Program-made: the position numbers and the translations under genes
Notes under the pieces: model-generated
What the model saw: only the letters and a program-made list of their open reading frames with translations
What the model was told of the DNA's origin: nothing
The model's database searches: none
Shown here: positions 23,310 to 32,007 of the stretch, in pieces
Numbering within the stretch: position 1 is the first letter of the stretch
How the letters are laid out: the number at the start of each line of letters is the position of its first letter
NCBI RefSeq assembly: GCF_000725545.1
Contig: NZ_JNZP01000015.1
Span: forward strand, 248,001-312,000
Origin: Streptomyces exfoliatus
Lineage (GTDB): Bacteria; Actinomycetota; Actinomycetes; Streptomycetales; Streptomycetaceae
Direction of reading: 5' to 3'
DNA length: 64,000 nucleotides

Positions 23310-25076
23310 TTACAGGTACTGACCGGTATTGGCCACCGTGTCGATGGACCGTCCGGTGTCCGCGCCCTGCTTTCCGGTGACGAGCGTGCGGATGAACACG
23401 ATCCGCTCGCCCTTCTTTCCGGAGATGCGGGCCCAGTCGTCGGGGTTGGTGGTGTTGGGCAGGTCCTCGTTCTCCTTGAACTCGTCCACGCAGGCCTGGA
23501 GGAGGTGGGAGACGCGGATGCCCTTCTGGTTGTGGTCGAGGAAGGCCTTGATGGCCATCTTCTTGGCCCGGTCGACGATGTTCTGGATCATCGCGCCGGA
23601 GTTGAAGTCCTTGAAGTAGAGGACTTCCTTGTCGCCGTTGGCGTACGTGACTTCGAGGAAGCGGTTCTCCTCGGATTCGGCGTACATCTGCTCGACGACG
23701 GACTGGATCATTCCGTGGGCGGCGGCGGCCTTGGAACCACTGTGCTCCGAGATGTCGTCGGTGTGCAGCGGCAGGGTGGCCGTGAGGTACTTCGCGAAGA
23801 TGTCCTTCGCGGCCTCCGCGTCCGGACGCTCGATCTTGATCTTGACGTCGAGCCGGCCGGGGCGCAGGATCGCGGGGTCGATCATGTCCTCGCGGTTGGA
23901 GGCGCCGATGACGATGACGTTCTCCAGGCCCTCCACACCGTCGATCTCGGCGAGCAGCTGCGGGACGATGGTGTTCTCCACGTCCGAGCTGACACCGGAG
24001 CCGCGGGTGCGGAAGAGGGATTCCATCTCGTCGAAGAAGACGATGACGGGGGTGCCCTCACTCGCCTTCTCGCGGGCACGCTGGAAGACGAGGCGGATGT
24101 GCCGCTCGGTCTCGCCGACGTACTTGTTGAGGAGCTCGGGACCCTTGATGTTGAGGAAGTAGGACTTCCCCGCGGGCTGGCCGGTGACCTCGGCGACCTT
24201 CTTGGCCAGGGAGTTGGCCACGGCCTTCGCGATCAGCGTCTTGCCGCAGCCGGGCGGCCCGTAGAGCAGGATGCCCTTGGGCGGCCGCAGTTCGTGCTCC
24301 TTGAAGAGGTCCGGGTAGAGGTAGGGGAGCTCGACCGCGTCGCGGATCATCTCGATCTGGCCGCCCAGACCGCCGATCTTGTCGTAGTCGACGTCCGGCA
24401 CCTCTTCGAGGACGAGCTCCTCGACCTCGCTCTTCGGGACCACCTCGTACACGTAGCCGGACCTGGAGTCGAGCAGCAGGGCGTCGCCGGCGCGGATGGT
24501 GACGTCCATCAGAGGCTCGGCGAGCCTCACCACCCGCTCCTCGTCGGTGTGCCCGACCACCAGGGCGCGCTCGCCGTCCTCGAGGATCTCCTTGAGGGTG
24601 ACGATGTCCCCGGCGCGCTCGTACTCCATGGCCTCGACCACGTTGAGCGCTTCGTTGAGCATGACTTCCTGGCCGCGCTTGAGCTCGTCGAGCTCGATGC
24701 TCGGGCTGACGTTCACCCGGAGCTTGCGGCCCCCGGTGAAGATGTCGCACGTGCCGTCCTCGTTCGCCTGCAGGAAGACACCGAAGCCGGCCGGCGGCTG
24801 TGCGAGCCGGTCGACCTCTTCCTTGAGGGCCACGATCTGGTCGCGGGCCTCACGGAGCGTGTTCGCGAGTCGTTCGTTCTGCGCGGACACGCCGGCCAGG
24901 TTGGTCTGCAGCTCGACGATCCGCTCTTCGAGAATCCTCGTGTGTCGCGGAGAGTCGGCGAGCTTGCGGCGCAGGACGGCGATTTCCTGCTCGAGATAGG
25001 CAACCTGTCCGGCGGGGTCCTCAGACCCTCGCCCGGGCCGGATGCCGCGGTTGATGTCGTCGTCGTGGGCTGCCAC
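23310..25076 (-). CDS. arc: Proteasome-associated AAA ATPase (ARC/Mpa)
   Basis: A 588-residue hexameric unfoldase that recognises Pup and threads tagged proteins into the 20S core. It has an N-terminal coiled coil (about 20-95, for example [16 protein letters not shown]), two OB-fold interdomains (about 97-240), Walker A GPPGCGKT near 272, Walker [11 protein letters not shown] near 343 and sensor [18 protein letters not shown]. The protein ends GQYL, the motif that docks into the alpha-ring pockets and opens the gate. Start chosen at GTG 25076, 8 nt after GGAGGAGG; GTG 25085 is too close to it. It is separated from dop by a terminator. Confidence 0.96.
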   Translation of the reverse strand: MAAHDDDINRGIRPGRGSEDPAGQVAYLEQEIAVLRRKLADSPRHTRILEERIVELQTNLAGVSAQNERLANTLREARDQIVALKEEVDRLAQPPAGFGVFLQANEDGTCDIFTGGRKLRVNVSPSIELDELKRGQEVMLNEALNVVEAMEYERAGDIVTLKEILEDGERALVVGHTDEERVVRLAEPLMDVTIRAGDALLLDSRSGYVYEVVPKSEVEELVLEEVPDVDYDKIGGLGGQIEMIRDAVELPYLYPDLFKEHELRPPKGILLYGPPGCGKTLIAKAVANSLAKKVAEVTGQPAGKSYFLNIKGPELLNKYVGETERHIRLVFQRAREKASEGTPVIVFFDEMESLFRTRGSGVSSDVENTIVPQLLAEIDGVEGLENVIVIGASNREDMIDPAILRPGRLDVKIKIERPDAEAAKDIFAKYLTATLPLHTDDISEHSGSKAAAAHGMIQSVVEQMYAESEENRFLEVTYANGDKEVLYFKDFNSGAMIQNIVDRAKKMAIKAFLDHNQKGIRVSHLLQACVDEFKENEDLPNTTNPDDWARISGKKGERIVFIRTLVTGKQGADTGRSIDTVANTGQYL

Positions 25077-25329
25077 GGTCCTCACCTCCTCCAGGGGGAG
25101 CTGGACGCTTCCTGACCCTACCTGCGTGGGTGATGATTGAAACCCCTAGATCAAAAAGACTCCGTGGTGTGTCCGATCTTCACCCTTGCGCTTCCCCTCT
25201 TGCCAGAGGGAATACCCACCCTTCACCGCTTGAAAGCGGGCGGTTGTATCGTCGTCATGGGCCAACACCCTTCGGAGGGGGCCCGACTTACCGGCGAGAA
25301 GCAGAACGAGAAGCGGGAGCGGCGAGAAT

Positions 25330-25641
25330 ATGACCGTGCAGCACGAGGCCCCTTCCACGGGCGCCGAAGAGGCGCTGGAGGTCTGGATCGACCAGGACCT
25401 GTGCACCGGGGACGGGATCTGCGTGCAGTACGCCCCCGAGGTCTTCGAGCTGGACATCGACGGGCTCGCTTATGTGAAGAGCCCCGAGGACGAGCTGCTC
25501 CAGGACGCCGGCGCGACGACGCCGGTGCCGCTGACCCTGCTCCAGGACGTCGTGGACTCCGCGAAGGAGTGCCCGGGCGACTGCATCCATGTCCGCCGGG
25601 TCGCGGATCGGGTCGAGGTGTACGGCCCCGACGCGGAGTAG
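25330..25641 (+). CDS. Single-cluster ferredoxin
   Basis: A 103-residue electron carrier. Cys motifs DLCTGDGICVQYAPEVFEL (Cys25 and Cys31) and AKECPGDCIHV supply ligands for one [3Fe-4S] or [4Fe-4S] cluster; the missing cysteine at the usual second position favours a 3Fe cluster, as in P450-type ferredoxins. N- and C-terminal extensions are acidic. ATG with GAG-rich sequence upstream. It is divergent from arc across a 253-bp gap. It could serve the P450 at 4352, but distance makes that speculative. Confidence 0.9.
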   Translation: MTVQHEAPSTGAEEALEVWIDQDLCTGDGICVQYAPEVFELDIDGLAYVKSPEDELLQDAGATTPVPLTLLQDVVDSAKECPGDCIHVRRVADRVEVYGPDAE

Positions 25642-25644
25642 AGG

Positions 25645-26223
25645 TCAGGCGCCGTACGCGTCGGCCTGCCCGGCGCGTACGAAGGCGCCACCCTGCCAGC
25701 GCCAGCTGACCTGCTCCTTCTCGTCGGGGCAGCAGCGGGGCACGTCGAGGGACGAGTAGCCGAGCAGGGTGGCGAGGACCGCTCCGTCGCGTACGGCGAG
25801 CTCGGTGACGTTCTTGTGCTCTCCGGGTTCGACGAGGGTGGCCACCACGCGCGCGGGTGCGCCCTTCGCCTTGCCGCGGGTGAGGACGTAGACGCCGCTC
25901 GGCGGCGTTCCGGAGCCGGCTTCGCAGTGCACGACCGCAACGGTCTCGGGGTTTCCGTCCCCGTCGAGATCTCCGGAGACCCGCTTAGCGACCGTGCTGG
26001 GACCTCCCGCGCAGTCCACGGGGTAGTCCGCTCCGGCGGCCTCGGGGGCGGGTGCGGGACGTGGGGCGGTGGCGGGGGCCGCGCTCGCTCCGGCGGGGCC
26101 GGGCTGGAGGAGGCCCGCGAGGGCGACGACCGCGGCGGTCGCGGTGGCGGTGGCCAGCCAGTGGGCCGGCCGGGCGAGGGTGTGTGCGAGGTCCGCGAGT
26201 TCCGGGGCGGCGGAGGGCTGCAC
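25645..26223 (-). CDS. Exported or membrane-anchored protein of unknown function
   Basis: A 192-residue protein with an N-terminal hydrophobic segment (LATATATAAVVALAGLLQPG, about 23-42) acting as signal or anchor, then an Ala/Pro-rich linker and an extracellular domain. That domain contains DLDGDGNPETVAVVHC, a calcium-binding/FG-GAP-like strand-loop, and a cysteine pair in VPRCCPDEKEQVSW. The GTG start at 26223 has AGGAGAC upstream. It is convergent with the ferredoxin gene, 3 bp apart. I do not recognise a named family. Confidence 0.75.
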   Translation of the reverse strand: MQPSAAPELADLAHTLARPAHWLATATATAAVVALAGLLQPGPAGASAAPATAPRPAPAPEAAGADYPVDCAGGPSTVAKRVSGDLDGDGNPETVAVVHCEAGSGTPPSGVYVLTRGKAKGAPARVVATLVEPGEHKNVTELAVRDGAVLATLLGYSSLDVPRCCPDEKEQVSWRWQGGAFVRAGQADAYGA

Positions 26224-26327
26224 GCGAGACGTCTCCTGTGGGTGGCACGGTGGTTTTCGGGCATCGTGCCACACGTCACAGGGAGACGGAACAGCCGGGG
26301 TCGGCCGGTGGCGCCCGGAACATGAGG

Positions 26328-26376
26328 GCGCCGTCGCCGAGTTCCCCGCCATGGGCGGGGAACTCGGCGACGGCGC
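26328..26376 (-). terminator. Very long hairpin terminator after trmI
   Basis: A perfect 23-bp stem (26328-26350 with 26354-26376) closes on the triloop ATG. It begins 18 bp past the trmI stop and lies just upstream of the exported-protein gene on the same strand. Confidence 0.88.
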
Positions 26377-26394
26377 GCCGTGGGTGTCGGGACG

Positions 26395-27282
26395 TCAGCC
26401 CTTGTTGGGGCCTTCGTAGTCCTCGCCGTACGCGCCCTTGGCGGGGCGGCGGCGGCGCATCGGCGGCTCGACGCCGTCGGCGAGGCGACGGGCCGTGACG
26501 AGGAAGCCGGTGTGGCCGATCATGCGGTGATCGGGGCGGACGGCGAGGCCCTCGACGTGCCAGTTGCGGATCATGGATTCCCAGGGCTGCGGCTCGGCGT
26601 AGCAGCCGAACTCGCGGATGGATTCCACGGTGCGCGCGAGCTGCGTGGTGGTGGCCACGTAGCAGCAGAGGATGCCGCCGGGGACCAGGGCCTTGGAGAC
26701 GGCCTCCAGGCACTCCCAGGGGGCGAGCATGTCCAGGATGACGCGGTCGACGTCGGTGTCGGACAGGTTGTCCTGGAGGTCGCCGACGGTGAGCTGCCAC
26801 GCGGGGTGGGGGCCGCCGAAGTAGCGCTCGACGTTGCCCTTGGCGATCTCGGCGAAGTCCTCGCGGCGCTCGTAGGAGTGCAGCATGCCGCTGTCTCCGA
26901 TGGCGCGCAGGAGGAAGCTGCTGAGCGATCCCGAGCCCACTCCGGCTTCCACGACACGTGCGCCGGGGAAGATGTCGGCGAAGGCCAGGATCTGCCCCGC
27001 GTCCTTGGGGTAGACCACGGCGGCGCCGCGGGGCATGGACAGGACGTAGTCGGGGAGCAGGGGGCGCAGCGCGAGGTAGGCGACGTTTCCGGTGGTGCGG
27101 ACAACGCTGCCCTCGGGGGCGCCGATCAGTTCGTCGTGCGGGAAAGAACCCTTGTGGGTGTGGAAGTTCTTTCCCTCTTCGAGCGTGAACGTGTAGTGAC
27201 GGCCCTTGGGGTCGGTCAGCTGAACCTGGTCCCCGACCTTGAAGGGCCCGCGTCGGCGGGCGGCACCGGTCGGTTCGGACAT
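26395..27282 (-). CDS. trmI: tRNA (adenine-58-N1)-methyltransferase TrmI
   Basis: A 295-residue SAM-dependent enzyme that methylates A58 in the T-loop of tRNA. The N-terminal beta domain (FKVGDQVQLTDPKGRHYTFTLEEGKNFHTHKG) is typical; the Rossmann fold has VVEAGVGSGSLSSFL near 109, SYERREDFAEIAKGN, and DRVILDMLAPWECLEAV. The C-terminus is basic (RRRRPAKGAYGEDYEG). There is no Shine-Dalgarno; TACTCT sits 6 nt before the ATG, suggesting a leaderless mRNA. The gene is 18 nt downstream of the site-2 protease on the opposite reading order, i.e. both minus strand with S2P upstream. Confidence 0.95.
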   Translation of the reverse strand: MSEPTGAARRRGPFKVGDQVQLTDPKGRHYTFTLEEGKNFHTHKGSFPHDELIGAPEGSVVRTTGNVAYLALRPLLPDYVLSMPRGAAVVYPKDAGQILAFADIFPGARVVEAGVGSGSLSSFLLRAIGDSGMLHSYERREDFAEIAKGNVERYFGGPHPAWQLTVGDLQDNLSDTDVDRVILDMLAPWECLEAVSKALVPGGILCCYVATTTQLARTVESIREFGCYAEPQPWESMIRNWHVEGLAVRPDHRMIGHTGFLVTARRLADGVEPPMRRRRPAKGAYGEDYEGPNKG

Positions 27283-27288
27283 GCGAAC

Positions 27289-27294
27289 AGAGTA
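27289..27294 (-). promoter_or_regulatory. Candidate -10 element for leaderless trmI
   Basis: TACTCT on the minus strand ends 6 nt before the trmI ATG, and no ribosome binding site lies between. It overlaps the end-region next to the site-2 protease stop, so trmI may have its own start inside the operon. Confidence 0.4.
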
Positions 27295-27300
27295 CCGGGA

Positions 27301-28491
27301 TTACGAAGAGGGTCGTGCCATGGCCTTGACGAAGGCACGTTCCACGTCGGTGGTGGCGAGGACGCCGTAGATCTCGCCTGTCTCCTCGACGACCAGGTAC
27401 TCGGTGGCCGGGCTGGCGCGGAGGTGGTCGAGGAGGGGCTGTCCCGTGAGTTCGGCGGGGACGCGCATGCCGTCGGTGAGGTCCTGGGCGAGGGTGCTGA
27501 CGGCGACCCAGGGCCGGCGGTGCTGGGGTACGGCGGCGATGGCGACCTCGCGGACGATGCCGGTGGGGTCGCCGCTGCCGTCGACGACGACGAGCGCGCG
27601 GGCGCCGGCCTCGTTGGCCCGGCGGAGGGCCTCGGACAGGGGGGTGGTGGGTTCGACGGGGATGGCGCGGCGGGTGAGGCTGCGGGCGCGCAGCTCGGGG
27701 AGGTGCTCGCGCAGCCGGGCCATGCGGAGGCTGTTGCCGGCGCCGGTCCAGATGATGGCGGCGAGGATGGCGGCGAGCAGGGCGTCGGTGACGGTGTCGA
27801 GGCCGCTGATGTCGTCGGTGGAGTTGCCGAGCAGGCCGGTGCGGGTGAGCAGGGGCAGGCCGACGAGGACGAGGACGGCGAGGAAGCGGCCGACCCAGGC
27901 GGCGGCGATGGTGCCGCTCATGGGCTTGCCGGTGATCTTCCAGACGACGGCGCGGAGCATGCGGCCGCCGTCGAGCGGCAGGCCGGGGAGCAGGTTGAAG
28001 ATCGCGACGATGAGGTTGGAGATCATCAGGCCGGCGAGGAGGACGCCGGGGACGGTGCCGGGCTCCACGGCGTACAGGGAGAGATAGAACACGCCGGCGA
28101 GGACGAGGGAGAGGAGGGGGCCGACGAAGGCGAGGACGAACTCGCGGCCGGGGGTCTCGGTCTCCTTCTCGATCTCGGAGACGCCGCCGAAGAACTGGAG
28201 CTGGATGCGGCGCACCGGGAGTTTGAAGCGGAGCGCGGCGATGGTGTGGGCCAGTTCGTGGACGAGCACGGAGGCGTAGAAGGCGACGGCGAAGAAGAGG
28301 GAGACGAGGTAGCGTGCGGCGCCCAGTTCGGGCAGGACGCGTTCGATCTGGTCGCCGAAGACCCAGGTGATGAGGGCGGCGACCAGGAACCAGCTGGGGG
28401 CGACGTAGACGGGCACACCGAAGGGGCGGCCCATGAGGATCCCGCCGCCGGGCTCCTCGGTCCGCTGCGGCTTGGGCTCGTCCTGGTTCAC
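27301..28491 (-). CDS. Site-2 protease family membrane metalloprotease with CBS domains
   Basis: A 396-residue intramembrane zinc protease. The HEXXH site is HELAH near residues 77-81 in a transmembrane helix, and the third ligand lies in NLLPGLPLDGGRML near 172. Several hydrophobic helices precede a C-terminal pair of CBS domains (about 260-390, PVEPTTPLSEALRRANEAGARALVVVD and PLLDHLRASPATEYLVVEE) that may bind adenosine nucleotides. Such enzymes usually release membrane-bound regulators. GTG start with GAGGA upstream. Its stop lies 18 nt from the trmI start. Confidence 0.92.
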   Translation of the reverse strand: MNQDEPKPQRTEEPGGGILMGRPFGVPVYVAPSWFLVAALITWVFGDQIERVLPELGAARYLVSLFFAVAFYASVLVHELAHTIAALRFKLPVRRIQLQFFGGVSEIEKETETPGREFVLAFVGPLLSLVLAGVFYLSLYAVEPGTVPGVLLAGLMISNLIVAIFNLLPGLPLDGGRMLRAVVWKITGKPMSGTIAAAWVGRFLAVLVLVGLPLLTRTGLLGNSTDDISGLDTVTDALLAAILAAIIWTGAGNSLRMARLREHLPELRARSLTRRAIPVEPTTPLSEALRRANEAGARALVVVDGSGDPTGIVREVAIAAVPQHRRPWVAVSTLAQDLTDGMRVPAELTGQPLLDHLRASPATEYLVVEETGEIYGVLATTDVERAFVKAMARPSS

Positions 28492-28615
28492 GGGTTCCTC
28501 TCGTCGCGGGGCGTGACCCACGTCGGTTGCGTCACATCTCGATCATGCAGTGCGACGGGGTCCCGGGTCGATGGTATTCCGCCCGTTGTCGGTGGCGGGT
28601 CGTAGGGTCTTCGTC

Positions 28616-29518
28616 ATGAGTACGAGCGAGCAGGTGCCGGCGGAGCCCCGGGCGCCCATGTCGTTGTCGCCGTCGCGGGCGAGCGATTTCATGCAGTGTC
28701 CGCTGCTGTACCGGTTCCGGGTGATCGACCGGCTGCCGGAGAAGCCGAGTGCGGCGGCGACGCGGGGCACGCTGGTGCACGCGGTGCTCGAGCGGCTCTT
28801 CGACGATCCGGCGGTGGAGCGGACGGCTCCGCGGGCGCGGGCGATGGTTCCGGGGCAGTGGGACCGGCTGCTGGAGTCGAAGCCGGAGCTGGGTGAGCTG
28901 TTCGCGGAGGATCCGGAGGGTGAGCGGCTCGCGGGCTGGCTGGGTGAGGCGGAGCGGCTGGTCGAGCGGTGGTTCACGCTGGAGGACCCGACGCGTCTGG
29001 AGCCGGCCGAGCGTGAGCTGTTCGTGGAGACGGAGCTGGACTCGGGGCTGCGGCTGCGCGGGGTGATCGACCGGATCGACGTGACGCCTTCGGGTGACGT
29101 GCGGATCGTCGACTACAAGACGGGCAAGGCGCCGCGGCCGGAGTACCGCGACGGCGCGCTGTTCCAGATGACGTTCTACGCCCTGGTGGTGTGGCGGCTG
29201 CGGCAGGTGATCCCGCGGCGGCTGCAGCTGGTCTATCTCGGCAGCGGGGAGGTGCTGACGTACGACCCGGTGGAGGCGGACCTGCTGCGGGTGGAGCGGA
29301 AGCTGCTCGCTCTGTGGGAGGCGATCCGGCTGGCGACGGAGTCGGGTGACTGGCGGCCGCGTCCGACGAAGCTGTGCGGCTGGTGTGACCACCAGGCGGT
29401 GTGCCCGGAGTTCGGTGGGACTCCCCCGGTCTATCCGCTGAAGATCGTTGCCGCGCGCCCGCCGGAGTCGGGCGAATCGGGGCAGGGCAGAATGGACCCG
29501 GTCCCGCCGGCACCGTAG
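28616..29518 (+). CDS. RecB-family PD-(D/E)XK nuclease with Fe-S cluster
   Basis: A 300-residue stand-alone nuclease of the Cas4/AddB/RecB-like type. The catalytic core is VIDRIDVTPSGDVRIVDYKTGKAP (Asp, then Asp-x-Lys, about 147-172) followed by FQMTFYALVVWRL. Cys28 (DFMQCPLLYRF) together with Cys254, Cys257 and Cys263 (LCGWCDHQAVCPEF) fits the four-cysteine iron-sulfur clamp of AddB and Cas4. ATG at 28616. It is divergent from the site-2 protease. No helicase partner is adjacent; a role in DNA end processing is inferred from the family only. Confidence 0.9.
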   Translation: MSTSEQVPAEPRAPMSLSPSRASDFMQCPLLYRFRVIDRLPEKPSAAATRGTLVHAVLERLFDDPAVERTAPRARAMVPGQWDRLLESKPELGELFAEDPEGERLAGWLGEAERLVERWFTLEDPTRLEPAERELFVETELDSGLRLRGVIDRIDVTPSGDVRIVDYKTGKAPRPEYRDGALFQMTFYALVVWRLRQVIPRRLQLVYLGSGEVLTYDPVEADLLRVERKLLALWEAIRLATESGDWRPRPTKLCGWCDHQAVCPEFGGTPPVYPLKIVAARPPESGESGQGRMDPVPPAP

Positions 29519-29561
29519 TGCCGGCGTACCTCGTGAGCCCAGGTCCCGTGAAGGAGCCCTT

Positions 29562-30236
29562 GTGACGATCCGCGTCCTCTTGGTCGACGATCAGCCGCTG
29601 TTGCGCACCGGCTTCCGGATGATTCTGGAGGCGGAGGGGGACATCGCGGTGGTGGGTGAGGCCGGGGACGGTCTCCAGGCGCAGGATCAGGTGCGGGCGC
29701 TGCAGCCGGACGTGGTGCTGATGGACATCCGGATGCCGCGGATGGACGGGGTGGAGGCGACCCGGCAGATCACCGGTCCCGGCCGGGACGGTCCGGCGAA
29801 GGTGCTGGTCCTGACGACCTTCGACCTCGACGAGTACGTGGTGGAGGCACTGCGGGCGGGGGCGAGTGGTTTCCTCCTGAAGGACGCCCCGGCGAACGAG
29901 CTGGTGCAGGCGATCCGGGTGGTCGCGGCCGGTGAGGCGATGCTGGCCCCCTCGATCACGCGCCGGCTGCTCGACAAGTACTCGGCGCATCTGCCGACGG
30001 GCGAGGAGCGGATGCCGGACGCGCTGAACAGCCTGACGGACCGTGAGGTGGAGGTCCTGAAGCTGGTGGCGCGGGGCCTGTCGAACGCGGAGATCGCGGC
30101 GGACCTGTTCGTCAGCGAGACGACGGTGAAGACGCACGTGGGTCATGTGCTGACGAAGCTGGGGCTGCGGGACCGGGTGCAGGCCGCGGTGTACGCGTAC
30201 GAGAGCGGTCTGGTGCGGCCGGGCGCCGGCCAGTAG
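29562..30236 (+). CDS. LuxR/NarL-family response regulator
   Basis: A 224-residue two-component regulator. The receiver has Asp9-Asp10, phosphoacceptor Asp55 in VVLMDIRMPRMDG, Thr85/86 in VLVLTTFD and Lys107 in GFLLKDAPANELV. The C-terminal LuxR HTH (about 160-215) is LNSLTDREVEVLKLVARGLSNAEIAADLFVSETTVKTHVGHVLTKLGLRDR. GTG 29562 with AAGGAG 6 nt upstream. No sensor kinase gene is adjacent within the window, so it is an orphan regulator here. Target genes are unknown. Confidence 0.95.
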   Translation: MTIRVLLVDDQPLLRTGFRMILEAEGDIAVVGEAGDGLQAQDQVRALQPDVVLMDIRMPRMDGVEATRQITGPGRDGPAKVLVLTTFDLDEYVVEALRAGASGFLLKDAPANELVQAIRVVAAGEAMLAPSITRRLLDKYSAHLPTGEERMPDALNSLTDREVEVLKLVARGLSNAEIAADLFVSETTVKTHVGHVLTKLGLRDRVQAAVYAYESGLVRPGAGQ

Positions 30237-30264
30237 CCGGTTCCGCCGGGACCGGCGACGACGC

Positions 30265-30298
30265 GAGGGGCCCGTGCGCGGTGCGCGCCGGGCCCCTC
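30265..30298. terminator. Bidirectional terminator between response regulator and solute-binding lipoprotein
   Basis: GAGGGGCCCG (30265-30274) pairs with CGGGCCCCTC (30289-30298), with GCGC pairing possible inside. It sits between convergent stop codons. Confidence 0.85.
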
Positions 30299-30340
30299 TG
30301 TCGTGTCTCGTGCCGTGTGTCCCGTGCCGTCGTGGGACGG

Positions 30341-31921
30341 TCAGCCCTTGCGGATCTCCCAGAAGCGGAAGACGGTCGAGGCGTCGAGGGTCCATTCGAG
30401 GCCGGTGACGTCGTCGCGGGCGACGGCGTACTGCTTGCCCTGCCAGAGCGGCAGCAGGGGGAGCTCCTCGGCGACGAGGTCCTGGAGCTTCCCGTACTCG
30501 TCGGCGGTGGCGGCGCGGTCGGCGACGGCTGCCGTCTTCGGGAGGAGGCTGCCGGTGATGGTGGCGTTGTCGTAGTGGTTGCCGACGACGTTGCCCTCGC
30601 CGAAGAAGGGGGCGGTGAAGTTGTCGGCGTCGGGGTAGTCGGGGACCCAGCCCTTGACGTAGACGCCGTACTTGCCGGCCGCGATGTCCTTCTCGTACTG
30701 GTCGTACGCGACGGACTTGACGTCGGCGTCGAACAGGCCGCTCGCGTTGAGCTGGCCGGCGATGGCCTTGAGCTCCTGGTCGGTGGCGGGGCCGTAGCGG
30801 CTGGGGGTGGACCAGAGGGTGAGCTTCACCTTGTCGGTGATGCCGGCCGCGCGCAGGGCCTTCTTCGCCTTCGCCTTGTCGGGGGTGCCGTAGGTGTCGA
30901 AGAAGGCGGTGTTGTGTCCGGCGATGCCGGCCGGGACGATCGAGTAGAGCGGGGTGGCCGTCGACTTGTAGACGCCTTCGACGAGGGCTTCGCGGTCGAC
31001 GAGGTGGGCGATGGCCTTGCGTACGCCGAGCTTGCCGGCGACCGGGTCCTTCATGTTGAAGACCAGGTGCTGGACCTCGGCGCTGCTGCCCTGGGTGACC
31101 TCGATGCCCCGGTCGCCGGTCGTGGCGGAGTTCTCGAGGGCGGAGATGTCGTCGGCGGAGAGGCCTCGGTAGGCGACGTCTATCTGTCCGTCGGTGAGGG
31201 CCTTGGAGAGGGCGGAGCGGTCACCGCGGTAGAGCTTGAGGGTGACGGCGTCGTTCTTGTGGCGTGCGGTGCCCTGGTAGCCGGAGTTGGCGGAGAAGGT
31301 GGCCTCGGTGTCGCTGAGGGAGTCCAGCTTGTACGGGCCCGAGCCGGTGGCCTTGCCGTCGGTGCGGAGCGCGTCGGCCGGGTACTCGCGGTGGTCGACG
31401 ATGGAGCCGGCGCCGGAGGCGATCTTGCTGGGGAAGGTGGCGTCCGGGACCTTGAGCCGAAAGACGACGGTCCGCTCGTCCGGGGTCTCGATCTTCTCGA
31501 TGGTGGAGAGCAGCGGCGCGGGGCCGGCCGGGTCGGCGATCTTGAGGGCCCGGTCGAAGGAGTACTTGACGTCCTCCGACGTGAGCTTGTTGCCGTTGGA
31601 GAAGGTGAGGCCGTCGCGCAGGGTGCAGGTGTACACGGTGCTGCCCGCGGAGAAGCCGCACTTGTCGGCGGCCTCGGGCTCGGGCTCGGAGCCGCCCTTG
31701 GGGAAGGCGAGCAGGGACTGGAAGACGTTGTTGAACAGCAGCCAGGAGCCGGGGTCGTAGCCGGCCGCCGGGTCGGTGGCGAGGATCTCGTCGGACATGC
31801 CGACGCGTACGCCGTTGCCGGAGCCTCCGGCTCCGCCCTGTTCGGTGCCGCAGCCGCTGAGGAGGGCGGCGGCCAGGCCGGCGGCGAGCGGGGCCGTCAG
31901 CCACTTGTTGTGCGTCTTCAC
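30341..31921 (-). CDS. ABC transporter solute-binding lipoprotein, family 5 (peptide/nickel type)
   Basis: A 526-residue extracellular receptor anchored by a lipid: signal peptide VKTHNKWLTAPLAAGLAAAL with lipobox LLSGC (Cys24). SBP family-5 features include LRDGLTFSNGNKLTSEDVKYSFDRAL, GSGPYKLDSL, VQHLVFNMKDPVAGKLGVRKAIAHLVDREALVEGVY and the C-terminal LPLLPLWQGKQYAVAR. It should deliver a peptide or similar solute to an ABC permease, but no permease or ATPase is adjacent. GTG start with GAGG upstream. It is a tandem paralogue of the next gene, 86 bp away. Confidence 0.92.
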   Translation of the reverse strand: MKTHNKWLTAPLAAGLAAALLSGCGTEQGGAGGSGNGVRVGMSDEILATDPAAGYDPGSWLLFNNVFQSLLAFPKGGSEPEPEAADKCGFSAGSTVYTCTLRDGLTFSNGNKLTSEDVKYSFDRALKIADPAGPAPLLSTIEKIETPDERTVVFRLKVPDATFPSKIASGAGSIVDHREYPADALRTDGKATGSGPYKLDSLSDTEATFSANSGYQGTARHKNDAVTLKLYRGDRSALSKALTDGQIDVAYRGLSADDISALENSATTGDRGIEVTQGSSAEVQHLVFNMKDPVAGKLGVRKAIAHLVDREALVEGVYKSTATPLYSIVPAGIAGHNTAFFDTYGTPDKAKAKKALRAAGITDKVKLTLWSTPSRYGPATDQELKAIAGQLNASGLFDADVKSVAYDQYEKDIAAGKYGVYVKGWVPDYPDADNFTAPFFGEGNVVGNHYDNATITGSLLPKTAAVADRAATADEYGKLQDLVAEELPLLPLWQGKQYAVARDDVTGLEWTLDASTVFRFWEIRKG

Positions 31922-31949
31922 AGAACGTGCCTCGTGATCTCTTGTCAGG

Positions 31950-31974
31950 CCGGCCGCGCGCGGTGCGCGGCCGG
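31950..31974 (-). terminator. Hairpin between the two solute-binding genes
   Basis: CCGGCCGCGC (31950-31959) pairs with GCGCGGCCGG (31965-31974) around GCGGT. It lies in the 86-bp gap between the paralogues and may terminate or separate their expression. Confidence 0.6.
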
Positions 31975-32007
31975 TGTAACCGATCCTGTCGACGGGGTCA
32001 TGCGGTG

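Noticed and set aside
26380..28605. 741-codon frame opposite trmI and the site-2 protease
   Set aside because: Asp/Gly/Glu-rich antisense translation with no domain; the minus-strand genes are clear.
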